16,951 bases of DNA. Source: Planctomycetaceae bacterium (GTDB lineage Bacteria > Planctomycetota > Planctomycetia > Pirellulales > Thermoguttaceae). Made by a program: the position numbers and the translations under genes. Where the stretch lies: the NCBI GenBank assembly GCA_009776995.1, contig WRMR01000029.1, forward strand, positions 1 to 16,951. Reading direction: 5' to 3'. Under the pieces are notes generated by a model. The model made no database searches. It had not been told where the DNA came from and was given only the letters and a program-made list of their open reading frames with translations. Below are positions 7,692-14,547 of this stretch, in pieces. Position 1 is the first letter of the stretch. Each line of letters opens with the position of its first letter.

Positions 7692-7745
7692 TAGTAGTTC
7701 TCCTATTTCATTTTTCGGCAACCTCTGCGAGAAAACTGGCCTGCA

Positions 7746-7765
7746 TTTTCCGTTTTTACGGAAAA
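7746..7765. promoter_or_regulatory. Perfect 8-bp dyad in the divergent spacer
   Basis: TTTTCCGT (7746-7753) and ACGGAAAA (7758-7765) form an 8-bp dyad with a T4 loop. It could bind a regulator or act as a weak hairpin. Its position between divergent genes would suit shared control, which is inference only. Confidence 0.35.
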
Positions 7766-7967
7766 ATCCTTAGAAATATGTCGTCTTACTTTATTAGTGT
7801 ATTCTATCCATGTTGATTATTTAACTTCGTTGTCGTAAATTTTTCTTATATACTCGATAAAAGTCAGTTAATTTGGCAGTATTTGTTCAATGAAAAGCTA
7901 AGAAATTAAGTGAGGAAGGTACATTTTGTTTTGAAATACAGAAAACAACTATTACATTAGTATTTTA

Positions 7968-8408
7968 ATGAACAATATTAATATCGCACTGAAATCTTTG
8001 TTGCCTGTCAATGCCAAAACTATCGTTATTGACGATTCGATTCCGACACGCCGGATTTTTCGTAGCATTTTGGAAAAAATCGGCTTTGAAGTGGATGAGG
8101 CGATCAATGGCCATGAGGCACTCGAACTCCTGAAAAAAAAGATTGACCAGTATTGCATCATTTTTTCCGACATCAGTATGCCGAAAATGGACGGTTTTGA
8201 ATTGTGTTACAAACTTCAACGACAGGAATGGTATGACGGAACGCCTTTTGTGCTGGTTTCGACGGAGAGTGACGCAAACAATGTCATCAAAGGGTTGAAA
8301 CTTGGAGCGGACGACTTTATGCCAAAGCCCTTCGATCAGGAAATCGCCGAGTTGGTGATTGCCCGAGTCATGTCGTACACGCCTTTGAAAACCTCCCTGA
8401 CAGCCTGA
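7968..8408 (+). CDS. CheY-like single-domain response regulator
   Basis: The protein has 146 aa, slightly longer than CheY because of a ~15-residue N-terminal extension and a short C-terminal tail. The receiver signature is complete: acidic pair D22-D23 (TIVIDDS), phospho-acceptor D68 (FSDISMPKMDGFEL), switch Ser98 (VLVSTES) and Lys120 (DDFMPKPF). No output domain is present, so it should act by protein-protein contact after phosphorylation. The likely donor is the CheA-family kinase that starts 86 bp downstream on the same strand. ATG 7968 follows an AT-rich leader with no clear Shine-Dalgarno sequence. No flagellar or chemoreceptor genes are present, so its target may be gene regulation, pili or another motility system. 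That last point is open. Confidence 0.93.
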   Translation: MNNINIALKSLLPVNAKTIVIDDSIPTRRIFRSILEKIGFEVDEAINGHEALELLKKKIDQYCIIFSDISMPKMDGFELCYKLQRQEWYDGTPFVLVSTESDANNVIKGLKLGADDFMPKPFDQEIAELVIARVMSYTPLKTSLTA

Positions 8409-8437
8409 CCGTCGGCATGTCAATCATTTTCGATATC

Positions 8438-8458
8438 CCAAGTGAAAACAAAACTTGG
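8438..8458 (+). other. Small intercistronic hairpin between receiver and kinase genes
   Basis: CCAAGT (8438-8443) pairs with ACTTGG (8453-8458) across a 9-nt A-rich loop. It lies in the 86-bp gap between the two genes. It is too weak and lacks a T-run, so it is not a terminator. It may tune the relative expression of the pair. Confidence 0.25.
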
Positions 8459-8494
8459 AAATGGTTGCAATTCGCGTAATGGAAAGAAGTAACG

Positions 8495-10711
8495 ATGCCG
8501 GAAATGCCTCTCGTGACCAACCGTACCGTTGATCGGATGACCGTGCGCATTGAGCATTTGGACAAACTGCTCAATCTGGCCGGCGAAGTCATCATCACCA
8601 GCTCGACCTTGCACGACCTGCAACGGGAAATGGTTGATGCGGTCACTTATCACCGTCCGATCGTCGAAAGCAGCATTCAAACGATCAAGGCGGCAGACGA
8701 AGCGTCGCGTCGTATCAGTCAGGATTTGCACGACCTCGTCATGGCCATTCGCATGGTTGAGATTGGCGAGACTTTCCGTATGTTTCGGCGGTCCGTTCGG
8801 GATTTGAGCCGAACGCTGAAAAAAGAAATCGAATTGAAAATCGAAGGGGAAAACGTTCCGATCGACAAAGCCTTGGCCGAACGGTTGGTCGAACCGTTGC
8901 TACACTTGATTCGTAATGCCGCCGATCATGGGATCGAACAACCGTTGGAGCGTTCCCGGCTGGGAAAGCCGCCCGAAGGGACCATTCGACTTGAGGCCAT
9001 CGAACACGAAAATGAAACGGAAATCATCGTTGCCGACGATGGCCGCGGGATTGACGTGAATGCGATTCAGGAAAAAGCGAGGTTATGTGGTCTCCTGGGA
9101 ACGGGTGACTCCTTCAATCTGACAAATGTCCTTTGCAGTTCCGGTTTTACCACCAAGGACCAGGCAACCGACACTTCCGGACGCGGGGTCGGACTCGATA
9201 TTGTCCGCAGTATGGTGACCGGTTTCGACGGCAAAATCGAAATCACCTCCATCCCGCAAGCCGGTACGACATTCCGGATGATGATCCCGAAATTACGGGC
9301 GGTCAACATCATCGATGCGCTCATCGTGCGATGCAGTCACAATCTGTTTGCTCTGGCCATTGATCAAGTCGTCAGCTTGCAGGGGATCCCGGTCGATCAA
9401 ATTCAGGCGACCATGGACCGTGAGCGTTTTATCCGTTATCTTGGCGAACCGCTTGCCCTGTTCGACCTTCAGGAATTGCTTGGCGGCGGGGTTTCCGAGT
9501 CACTCCGGCCCGACACGGTTCCGATTGTCGTGATCGAAGGCAAAAACGATCGCATCGCAGTCATTGTCACGGAGTTTCTTTCACCGCAAAAGCTGGTCAA
9601 CGTCCCGTTGGAAACCGGCATGTTCGGAGATGCCGCAGCAGGAGTCGCGGGAACCTGTATTATCAGCGGCGGACAAGTCGGTCTGACGATTGATATCGAC
9701 CGTATTGTCGAAGCGGCAACCGGCCACGGAGACACGCCGGTCACGACCAACACCCCTGACGGATTGTTTGTCGATTCGGCTTCGAATCCGGCGCGTGACA
9801 CGGTAGCACCGCAACCCATCAGTGATGCCACGACAGTAACCCACAACGCCCGCGACGAATTACTCAACAAGCAACAATTCCAAAATCGATTCATGGAAAA
9901 CGGAGACCGTTCCACTGACGGCACTTGTGAGTTGAGCGAGAAGGACACCATTGACCTGATTGATGAAGTGCGCCGCGGTTTGGCGGAATTGCAGGACCTG
10001 TTACTGACTCTGGAAGACGAAACCGACAACTCGCACGTCATGCGGGACGTGTTTCGCCGATTGCATGCCCTCAAGGGGGCGTTTGCCATGCTGGAAAATC
10101 ATCCCACGGCGGACTTGGCTCACGACCTGGAAACGCTGTTGGATTTCGTCCGCAAGGACATGATCACACTGGATCATGATCTGATGGACCTCATGCTCGA
10201 TGGCGTCAGCGAATTGGCGGGTGCGGCACAGGGAATGCCGAAGCAGGTTCCGCAGGAAAATGCGGAATTGAAGCAACGTATTAATCTGGTGATTGACGAA
10301 CATCGCAGAAATCAGACGATTACGGATGAAACCGCTTTGCTCAACGAACCGTTCTCGTTACCGGCAATCGTCGAATTGCAACTGATCGGGGCGATCAAAA
10401 ACCACTCACAAACTTATGAAACGTTTTTGAGATTTCATCCGGGACGACAAGCCAACTATCTGGTAATTTATCTGACCTTGCGACGGCTCTGTTACTTTGG
10501 GACAATTCTTGCGACCATCCCGTCGATTGACCAAATTGAGCAGGGCATCAGCGGCAACGCGATCAAGTTGCTGTGGGCCACCGCATTGCAGGAACCGGAA
10601 TTGTCGCGGGTTTTCGAGGAACTTGCGCCGCTCTACAATATTTCCGAGTTTCACAGTATGCCGACAACGGTGTTCCGCTATGAAAGTTCCGGGGGATTCG
10701 GTGAACTGTGA
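8495..10711 (+). CDS. CheA-family histidine kinase with permuted domains (P3-P4-P5-P1-P2)
   Basis: The protein has 738 aa. Residues ~10-115 resemble the P3 dimerisation helices (VRIEHLDKLLNLAGEVIITSS is classic). The P4 ATPase spans ~116-266, with N-box LLHLIRNAADHGIE (N141), G1 ADDGRGID (180-187), GFTTKD (217-222) and SGRGVGLDIV (228-237). A P5 CheW-like domain spans ~268-408. After a ~70-residue linker comes an HPt (P1) domain at ~480-580, with phospho-acceptor H524 in RRLHALKGAFAML. A P2-like domain follows at ~618-725 (YLVIYLTLRRL, then ATIPSIDQIEQG). Normal CheA starts with P1-P2; here these are at the C-terminus. It should autophosphorylate in the dimer and pass phosphate to the receiver encoded just upstream. 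ATG 8495 is preceded by GGAAAGAAG, a plausible ribosome binding site. No CheW, CheB, CheR or receptor gene is nearby. Confidence 0.92.
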   Translation: MPEMPLVTNRTVDRMTVRIEHLDKLLNLAGEVIITSSTLHDLQREMVDAVTYHRPIVESSIQTIKAADEASRRISQDLHDLVMAIRMVEIGETFRMFRRSVRDLSRTLKKEIELKIEGENVPIDKALAERLVEPLLHLIRNAADHGIEQPLERSRLGKPPEGTIRLEAIEHENETEIIVADDGRGIDVNAIQEKARLCGLLGTGDSFNLTNVLCSSGFTTKDQATDTSGRGVGLDIVRSMVTGFDGKIEITSIPQAGTTFRMMIPKLRAVNIIDALIVRCSHNLFALAIDQVVSLQGIPVDQIQATMDRERFIRYLGEPLALFDLQELLGGGVSESLRPDTVPIVVIEGKNDRIAVIVTEFLSPQKLVNVPLETGMFGDAAAGVAGTCIISGGQVGLTIDIDRIVEAATGHGDTPVTTNTPDGLFVDSASNPARDTVAPQPISDATTVTHNARDELLNKQQFQNRFMENGDRSTDGTCELSEKDTIDLIDEVRRGLAELQDLLLTLEDETDNSHVMRDVFRRLHALKGAFAMLENHPTADLAHDLETLLDFVRKDMITLDHDLMDLMLDGVSELAGAAQGMPKQVPQENAELKQRINLVIDEHRRNQTITDETALLNEPFSLPAIVELQLIGAIKNHSQTYETFLRFHPGRQANYLVIYLTLRRLCYFGTILATIPSIDQIEQGISGNAIKLLWATALQEPELSRVFEELAPLYNISEFHSMPTTVFRYESSGGFGEL

Positions 10712-10732
10712 TGGAATCGCGCAACCATCACA

Positions 10733-10858
10733 TGAACATTTCCATCAGAACCGCGACAGTTATGGAGCGGTAATATCAATGCGACCGCTCCGTAACCGTT
10801 GCGGCTCTGATGGAACGAATTCTGATTTCACGAACCAACTTCTTTTTGTGTAAGTCCT
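10733..10858 (+). repeat. Dispersed palindromic element, copy C (most complete)
   Basis: Thirty-nucleotide arms at 10742-10771 and 10784-10813 are reverse complements at 26 of 30 positions, around a 12-nt loop. All four differences are transitions. The flank TGAACATTTC (10733 onward) and the tail CAACTT, T-run and AAGTCCT (to 10858) match copy A. It begins 22 bp after the kinase stop codon and lies between convergent genes, so the long hairpin probably also protects or terminates the kinase mRNA. Confidence 0.8.
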
Positions 10859-10891
10859 CATGCCATCCCCATTGGCAAAACATGAGAATGC

Positions 10892-12181
10892 TTACATGCC
10901 GCCGGGACGATAGAAGTCGTCATTGGTCGGGCCAAAGTAGTTAAACCCATTTTGATAGGCGTTATTTGCAGATGATTGTGTTGCGTAAGGTTGTCCCTGA
11001 TAGGTGGTTTGCTGCATCGGAATGGCTTGAGGCAACTGTTGCGTTGCACCCAAAGCCGGATCAGCCATCGGATAGCCGGAGGTCCCGGCCGCAACCGGGT
11101 TGGGCGTCATGACAGGTTGTTGACCATAACCATTTGCCGGAACCGCATTTGACGTCGCGGTTTGTACCGGAGCGGTTTGTGTTGGGGGACCTGCCGCAGG
11201 AATAGCATTCATTGCCGGGTCGGTGGAACCGAAGCCCTGCCCGTAACCCATACCCTGGGCCGAAGCGACCATTTGCGGCGAAGCGGGTGACGCAACCGTA
11301 GCCGGGTTGGGGAACCCGCTGAACGGATCGCCGGTTCCCGCAAGCGAAGTCTGCGGCTGATCAACGATTTGAACCATCATGTTTGGTTGCCCGGGGAAAA
11401 ATGTTTGATCTTGTGGAAGTGCCTGACCCGGTGTGACAAATTGCTGACCCGGTGTGACAAATTGTTGTCCCGGTTGATCATAGCCGGGATTGACCGGAGA
11501 TTGCCCCATGGAATTATTTGCAAACATCCCGGCATTCGGGTCAGGTTGATACGGCGGGTAACCCGACTGTTGAGTCATAGACAACTGCTCCTGAGATGAA
11601 TATGCTCCGAATGCCGAATTGCCGGTTTGCAACGGTTGGGCCGTCGCCATCTGGGCCGTCTGACTCGTATTTGTGTCGGCGAAGCCCGGTTCAATCGGCG
11701 TTGTCGTGCCGTAAGGCGGAGGATTGGAAGGCATTCCTGGAGGATTGGTGGTTTGAGCGAACATCGGGTCAGCCGCCTTGGGTTGCGTGGACGGAATGCC
11801 GTTGGAAGAGCCTGTCGCACTGGAGTTACGTTCAAGCCCGGCGATGTGCATATCGTTCAATTGATCCGACGAATTACTCTTCCCTGTTGTTCGATTTGTG
11901 TTGCCGGCAGCGAACTTGTTGGGCTCTTTTGAAGTGACTGAGTAGCCGTCTTGCGGGGGGGCAACATCCTGTTTCGGCAGGTAAGATGGCTCGTCAAATT
12001 GATGTGCAAGAGCCATCTCGTCATAATCTTTATTTTTTGACTTGGACGAAAACGGATTAAAAAACTGCCAGGACGACATCTTGTAGGCAGGGCCTCCTGT
12101 GAATCGGCACCCAGTCAACATGGGAAGGGCGACACTCAGGCATATCAGAACATATAAAAGAGTTTTTTTCTTGTTTTGCAT
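10892..12181 (-). CDS. Gln/Pro-rich lipoprotein of unknown function
   Basis: The protein has 429 aa. A lipoprotein signal peptide is clear: basic MQNKKK, a hydrophobic core (residues 7-21) and the lipobox LTGC with C25 as the lipidation site. The rest has low complexity: Ser/Asn-rich to ~110, then Gln/Pro/Ala/Gly-rich to the end, with no folded domain I recognise. A 7-residue unit, GQQFVTP, is exactly doubled (DNA repeat at 11424-11465). The start ATG 12181 is well supported by AAGGAA at 12195-12190, about 9 nt upstream. Composition resembles the tail of the DUF1573 protein in the same window. It probably sits on an envelope membrane. It is downstream of mcsB on the same strand but 251 bp away, with its own structured leader. 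Confidence 0.8.
   Translation of the reverse strand: MQNKKKTLLYVLICLSVALPMLTGCRFTGGPAYKMSSWQFFNPFSSKSKNKDYDEMALAHQFDEPSYLPKQDVAPPQDGYSVTSKEPNKFAAGNTNRTTGKSNSSDQLNDMHIAGLERNSSATGSSNGIPSTQPKAADPMFAQTTNPPGMPSNPPPYGTTTPIEPGFADTNTSQTAQMATAQPLQTGNSAFGAYSSQEQLSMTQQSGYPPYQPDPNAGMFANNSMGQSPVNPGYDQPGQQFVTPGQQFVTPGQALPQDQTFFPGQPNMMVQIVDQPQTSLAGTGDPFSGFPNPATVASPASPQMVASAQGMGYGQGFGSTDPAMNAIPAAGPPTQTAPVQTATSNAVPANGYGQQPVMTPNPVAAGTSGYPMADPALGATQQLPQAIPMQQTTYQGQPYATQSSANNAYQNGFNYFGPTNDDFYRPGGM
11424..11465 (-). repeat. Two tandem 21-bp repeats inside the lipoprotein gene
   Basis: Two near-identical 21-bp units (11424-11444 and 11445-11465; core CCCGGTGTGACAAATTG) encode the doubled peptide GQQFVTP in frame. 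This is a short, recent-looking duplication that keeps the reading frame. Confidence 0.8.
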
Positions 12182-12235
12182 AACGTTTCTTCCTTGAATC
12201 TGACCAAATTGAAGGGGGGATTAGCTGGTCATCAC

Positions 12236-12299
12236 AGGCCTGTTTCGTACCCCGCACGAAAGGTTGAACCCCCAAAGGCAAAAGTCACAGGACAGGCCT
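12236..12299 (-). promoter_or_regulatory. Structured 5' leader of the lipoprotein gene
   Basis: On the minus strand AGGCCTGT (12299-12292) can pair with ACAGGCCT (12243-12236), closing a ~48-nt region. That region contains an inner hairpin TTTCGT/ACGAAA (12261-12256 with 12248-12243), which shares one base with the outer stem. The element ends about 55 nt before the start codon. It does not match a riboswitch class I can name. A weak extended -10 (TGG then TAAAAT, near 12349-12357) lies upstream, so it would be transcribed. Confidence 0.35.
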
Positions 12300-12432
12300 A
12301 TCTATCCCAAGCGGCGTTGCAACCGGGTTACAAGAATTTATCGTCAAATTTTACCAAATCCATTCATGTTATATCGGAATTTTTCTATTTTTTACTAAAT
12401 TTTTGTGATTCTCATTAAACTCTTCACAAGAA

Positions 12433-13491
12433 TCAAGAATCTGAGATTTCGAGCAAACGTTTTCTGAGGTATTGTGCCCGCGAGAAATCCCGGTTGGGCG
12501 GCGATAACTCAGAACCGGATAATTGCTGGAGATGCGCAGGCTGGGTAAAAAGCAGGAGTTCGTTAATGAGTGGAATTGTCGGTGTGTCAAGCAGTTTCAT
12601 ATTGACCGCAAGTCTTAACGTTGAAAGAAGATGCATGGCCTCTTCCGATGACATGGTGCGGGCCTTTTGCAGGATACCCAAGGCACGACTGGCTTTGTCG
12701 AGCAAGGCATCCTCGTTTGCTTCCAATAGTGCCTCACGGGCTTTCCGCTCATATTGAACGATGCGCTCGACGATTCCCTGGACTTGTTCAATCAACTCCA
12801 TTTCGCTTCTCCCCAGCGTGACCTGATTGCTGATCTGGTAAAACTCGCCCAGTGCCTGTGATCCTTCGCCATAAATACCTCTTACGGCAAGATTTAATTT
12901 CTGCAAACCGCGAAAGACTTTATCGATTTCCTGAGCAATGCTCAATGCCGGGAGGTGCATCATGACACTGACCCGCATTCCCGTTCCGACATTTGTAGGG
13001 CAAGCGGTCAGGTATCCCAAATCATTTGAAAAAGCATACGGAATATAGTTTTCGAGGTGGTCGTCGAGTGCATTGATGCGTTCCCAAACTTTGTAAAGGT
13101 CCAAACCACTGGTCATGGCATGCATCCGGATGTGGTCCTCCTCGTTGACCATAATACTGTACGATTCATCGCTTGCAATGTAAACAGCGCGTGGACCTTG
13201 TGTTTCGGCAATTTCACGGCTGATGAGTTGCCTCTCGACCAGCATCTGGCATTGCAATTGTGTCAGCGGCTCCAGATCAATCTCGAACAAATCGTCTTTT
13301 TCGTGTACGTTTGTGACTGCCCGATAGACAGCTTCCTCGATCCGCTGCCGATCCAGTTCTGTGGCCTTCGAGATGAAAGGAAAGCCGGAAATATTACGCG
13401 CCAGGCGAATCCGGCTCGAAATGACAATGTCATTTTGTGGTCCTTCGCCTTTCAGCCAGGGACCAAGCTGGTTTAACATCTTGTCAAACAT
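12433..13491 (-). CDS. mcsB: McsB-type protein arginine kinase
   Basis: The protein has 352 aa, the usual McsB length. It transfers phosphate from ATP to arginine side chains in proteins; in Bacillus this marks them for ClpCP degradation. Visible phosphagen-kinase-like motifs are SSRIRLARN (25-33), NEEDHIRMHAM (116-126), CPTNVGTGMRVSVMMHLP (164-181) and GIYGEGSQALGEFYQISNQ (205-223). A C-terminal NRDFSRAQ (333-340) carries the RDxxRA motif (R334, D335, R338) known as the phosphoarginine-sensing site. The usual activator gene mcsA and clpC are not adjacent, so the gene is a singleton here. ATG 13491 gives the standard N-terminus (residue 5 is another Met). No strong Shine-Dalgarno sequence is seen. 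A promoter lies at 13551-13579. Confidence 0.95.
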   Translation of the reverse strand: MFDKMLNQLGPWLKGEGPQNDIVISSRIRLARNISGFPFISKATELDRQRIEEAVYRAVTNVHEKDDLFEIDLEPLTQLQCQMLVERQLISREIAETQGPRAVYIASDESYSIMVNEEDHIRMHAMTSGLDLYKVWERINALDDHLENYIPYAFSNDLGYLTACPTNVGTGMRVSVMMHLPALSIAQEIDKVFRGLQKLNLAVRGIYGEGSQALGEFYQISNQVTLGRSEMELIEQVQGIVERIVQYERKAREALLEANEDALLDKASRALGILQKARTMSSEEAMHLLSTLRLAVNMKLLDTPTIPLINELLLFTQPAHLQQLSGSELSPPNRDFSRAQYLRKRLLEISDS

Positions 13492-13550
13492 GTGTATTCA
13501 AGTGGTTTACGTAAAATTGAAGTCACAATACCGACGATACAATCGTGGTG

Positions 13551-13579
13551 ATTATACCAATTTTTAGCTTTCGTGAAAA
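13551..13579 (-). promoter_or_regulatory. Sigma-70-like promoter for mcsB
   Basis: On the minus strand, TTTTCA (13579-13574), a 17-bp spacer and a perfect TATAAT (13556-13551), with TGG directly before it (extended -10). Transcription would start near 13544, giving a ~53-nt leader. Confidence 0.55.
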
Positions 13580-13691
13580 CAGATGATTCTTTACAAAAAA
13601 CGAGTATCAACGCCACCAAATTTTATACTGCCAGTTTTGCAGTCTTTTCTGGAGGTATTTGCATTATTGGACGTAAGCGGCCTTGCCGCGA

Positions 13692-13786
13692 TGCAGAGTA
13701 GTGCAGAATGCAGAGTGCAGAATGCAGAGTGCAGAGTGCAGAGTGCAAAGTGCAGAGTGCAAAGTGCAGAATGCAGAATGCAGAAT
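13692..13786 (+). repeat. Heptamer array, TGCAGAR family
   Basis: About 13 consecutive 7-bp units of TGCAGAG, TGCAGAA or TGCAAAG, the first two separated by a 2-bp phase break. The sequence resembles the short tandemly repeated heptamers described in cyanobacteria, although the unit is different. Confidence 0.9.
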
Positions 13787-13821
13787 ATTTCCAATCAGAG
13801 CCGCGACGGTTACGGAGCGGT
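13783..13821 (+). repeat. Dispersed palindromic element, copy D (left half only)
   Basis: GAATATTTCCAATCAGAGCC followed by GCGACGGTTACGGAGCGGT matches the left flank and left arm of copies A and C. The right arm and tail are absent; AAAGTTC heptamers begin about 12 bp later. Confidence 0.7.
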
Positions 13822-13832
13822 CGAAGCAGAGC

Positions 13833-13867
13833 AAAGTTCAAAGTTCAAAGAGCAAAGTTCAGAGTGA
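13833..13867 (+). repeat. Short heptamer array, AAAGTTC family
   Basis: Units AAAGTTC, AAAGTTC, AAAGAGC, AAAGTTC follow at exact 7-bp spacing and then decay into AGAGTGA. This is a second heptamer sequence beside the TGCAGAR array. Confidence 0.7.
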
Positions 13868-13883
13868 AGATAAGGAAGCGGAA

Positions 13884-13914
13884 CATTCTGCATTCTACAT
13901 TCTGCATTCTGCAT
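13884..13914 (-). repeat. Heptamer array, inverted TGCAGAA units
   Basis: CATTCTG, CATTCTA, CATTCTG and CATTCTG then CAT: the reverse complement of the 13692-13786 family, about 100 bp away in opposite orientation. The two arrays could pair as a long imperfect hairpin enclosing copy D and the AAAGTTC units. Confidence 0.8.
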
Positions 13915-13923
13915 ACCGGGGAT

Positions 13924-14184
13924 CGCTTTCTTTGATCCACGGATCACTTTTTTGAATTCCGTCACGACTTTTTTGACTAACGTTAAGACTTTTTTGACTA
14001 ACGTTAGGACTTTTTTGACTAACGTTAGGACTTTTTTGACTAATGTTAGGACTTTTTTGACTAACGTTAGGACTTTTTTGACTAACGTTAGGACTTTTTT
14101 GACTAACGTTAGGACTTTTTTGACTAACGTTAGGACTTTTTTGACTAACGTTAGGACTTTTTTGACTAACGTTAGGACTTTTTT
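13924..14184. repeat. 21-bp tandem repeat array with phased T6 tracts and palindromes
   Basis: Ten full 21-bp units run from 13966 to 14175 plus a 9-bp partial unit to 14184. Each unit is GACTTTTTT followed by GACTAACGTTAG, where CTAACGTTAG is a perfect 10-bp palindrome. Only two units carry single differences (13966-13986 and 14029-14049). Two diverged units precede them (13924-13944 and 13945-13965). These keep the T-run and also have self-complementary spacers, GATCC..GGATC and GAATTC. Confidence 0.92.
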
Positions 14185-14400
14185 CCTTATGGGAAGTTCC
14201 TGAACTGCCTGATTTTGCCGTTGAGCTTCCCGCCTCCTGCCCGCTTCCTTCCCTTGCAACCAAGATAGGTTGAAACTGGAAAGAGTATCAGTAAATTTTT
14301 AGAATTCTTTGATTTTTTTGAATTTTTTTGATTTTTGTCTCACGCAGAGGTGCGGAGTGATTAGTGGCTGGTGCAGAGATGCTGTTGCGTCTGAAAAAAT

Positions 14401-14547
14401 CTCTGCGTTCTGCTCTCTGCTCTCTGCGCTCCCTTTTTTCACCACGAAGGAAATGCAGAGTGCAGAGTATTCCGCTCCTAACCACTAACCACTGGCCACT
14501 AGCCACTTCCCCCCTCACTCTGCGTTCTGCTCTCTGCGCTCTGCGCT
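14401..14547. repeat. Further heptamer arrays (CTCTGCG/TTCTGCT and CCACTNN)
   Basis: CTCTGCG, TTCTGCT and CTCTGCT-type 7-bp units occur at 14401-14431 and again at 14517-14545, the reverse-complement relatives of GCAGAG units. Between them, at 14482-14508, run CCACTAA, CCACTGG, CCACTAG and CCACTTC. A single inverted counterpart, TTAGTGGC, lies near 14361. TGCAGAG is doubled at 14454-14467. Confidence 0.8.

Larger units (their letters stand above)
7612..7967. other. AT-rich divergent intergenic region
   Basis: This 356-bp spacer separates the divergently read DUF1573 and receiver genes and must contain both promoters. It holds two hairpins (7673-7691 and 7746-7765). I see no convincing -35/-10 pair. 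TATACT near 7849 is a possible -10 for the receiver, but without a well-spaced -35. No coding sequence is evident. Confidence 0.5.

Noticed and set aside
8409..8494. Additional small gene or missing P1 domain between receiver and kinase
   Set aside because: The 86-bp gap has no open frame of useful length and contains only a weak hairpin and the kinase ribosome binding site.
12262..12290. tRNA T-arm-like GGTTCAAC in the lipoprotein leader
   Set aside because: The flanking bases do not form the 5-bp T stem, and no acceptor, D or anticodon arm is found.
13924..14184. CRISPR array
   Set aside because: The units are contiguous 21-bp repeats with no unique spacers, and no cas genes are present.
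14166..14184. Intrinsic terminator from CTAACGTTAG followed by T6
   Set aside because: The palindrome has no loop; folding as a hairpin leaves only 3 bp, too weak to terminate transcription.
13810..14259. Minus-strand frame encoding a KKVLTLV heptad repeat protein, and the matching plus-strand TFLTNVR frame (13952-14203)
   Set aside because: Several frames are open because the 21-bp unit lacks stops. The ends of these frames run into heptamer arrays, there is no ribosome binding site, and the repeat is better explained at DNA level. The persistence of KKV in the two diverged units follows from the conserved T-run.
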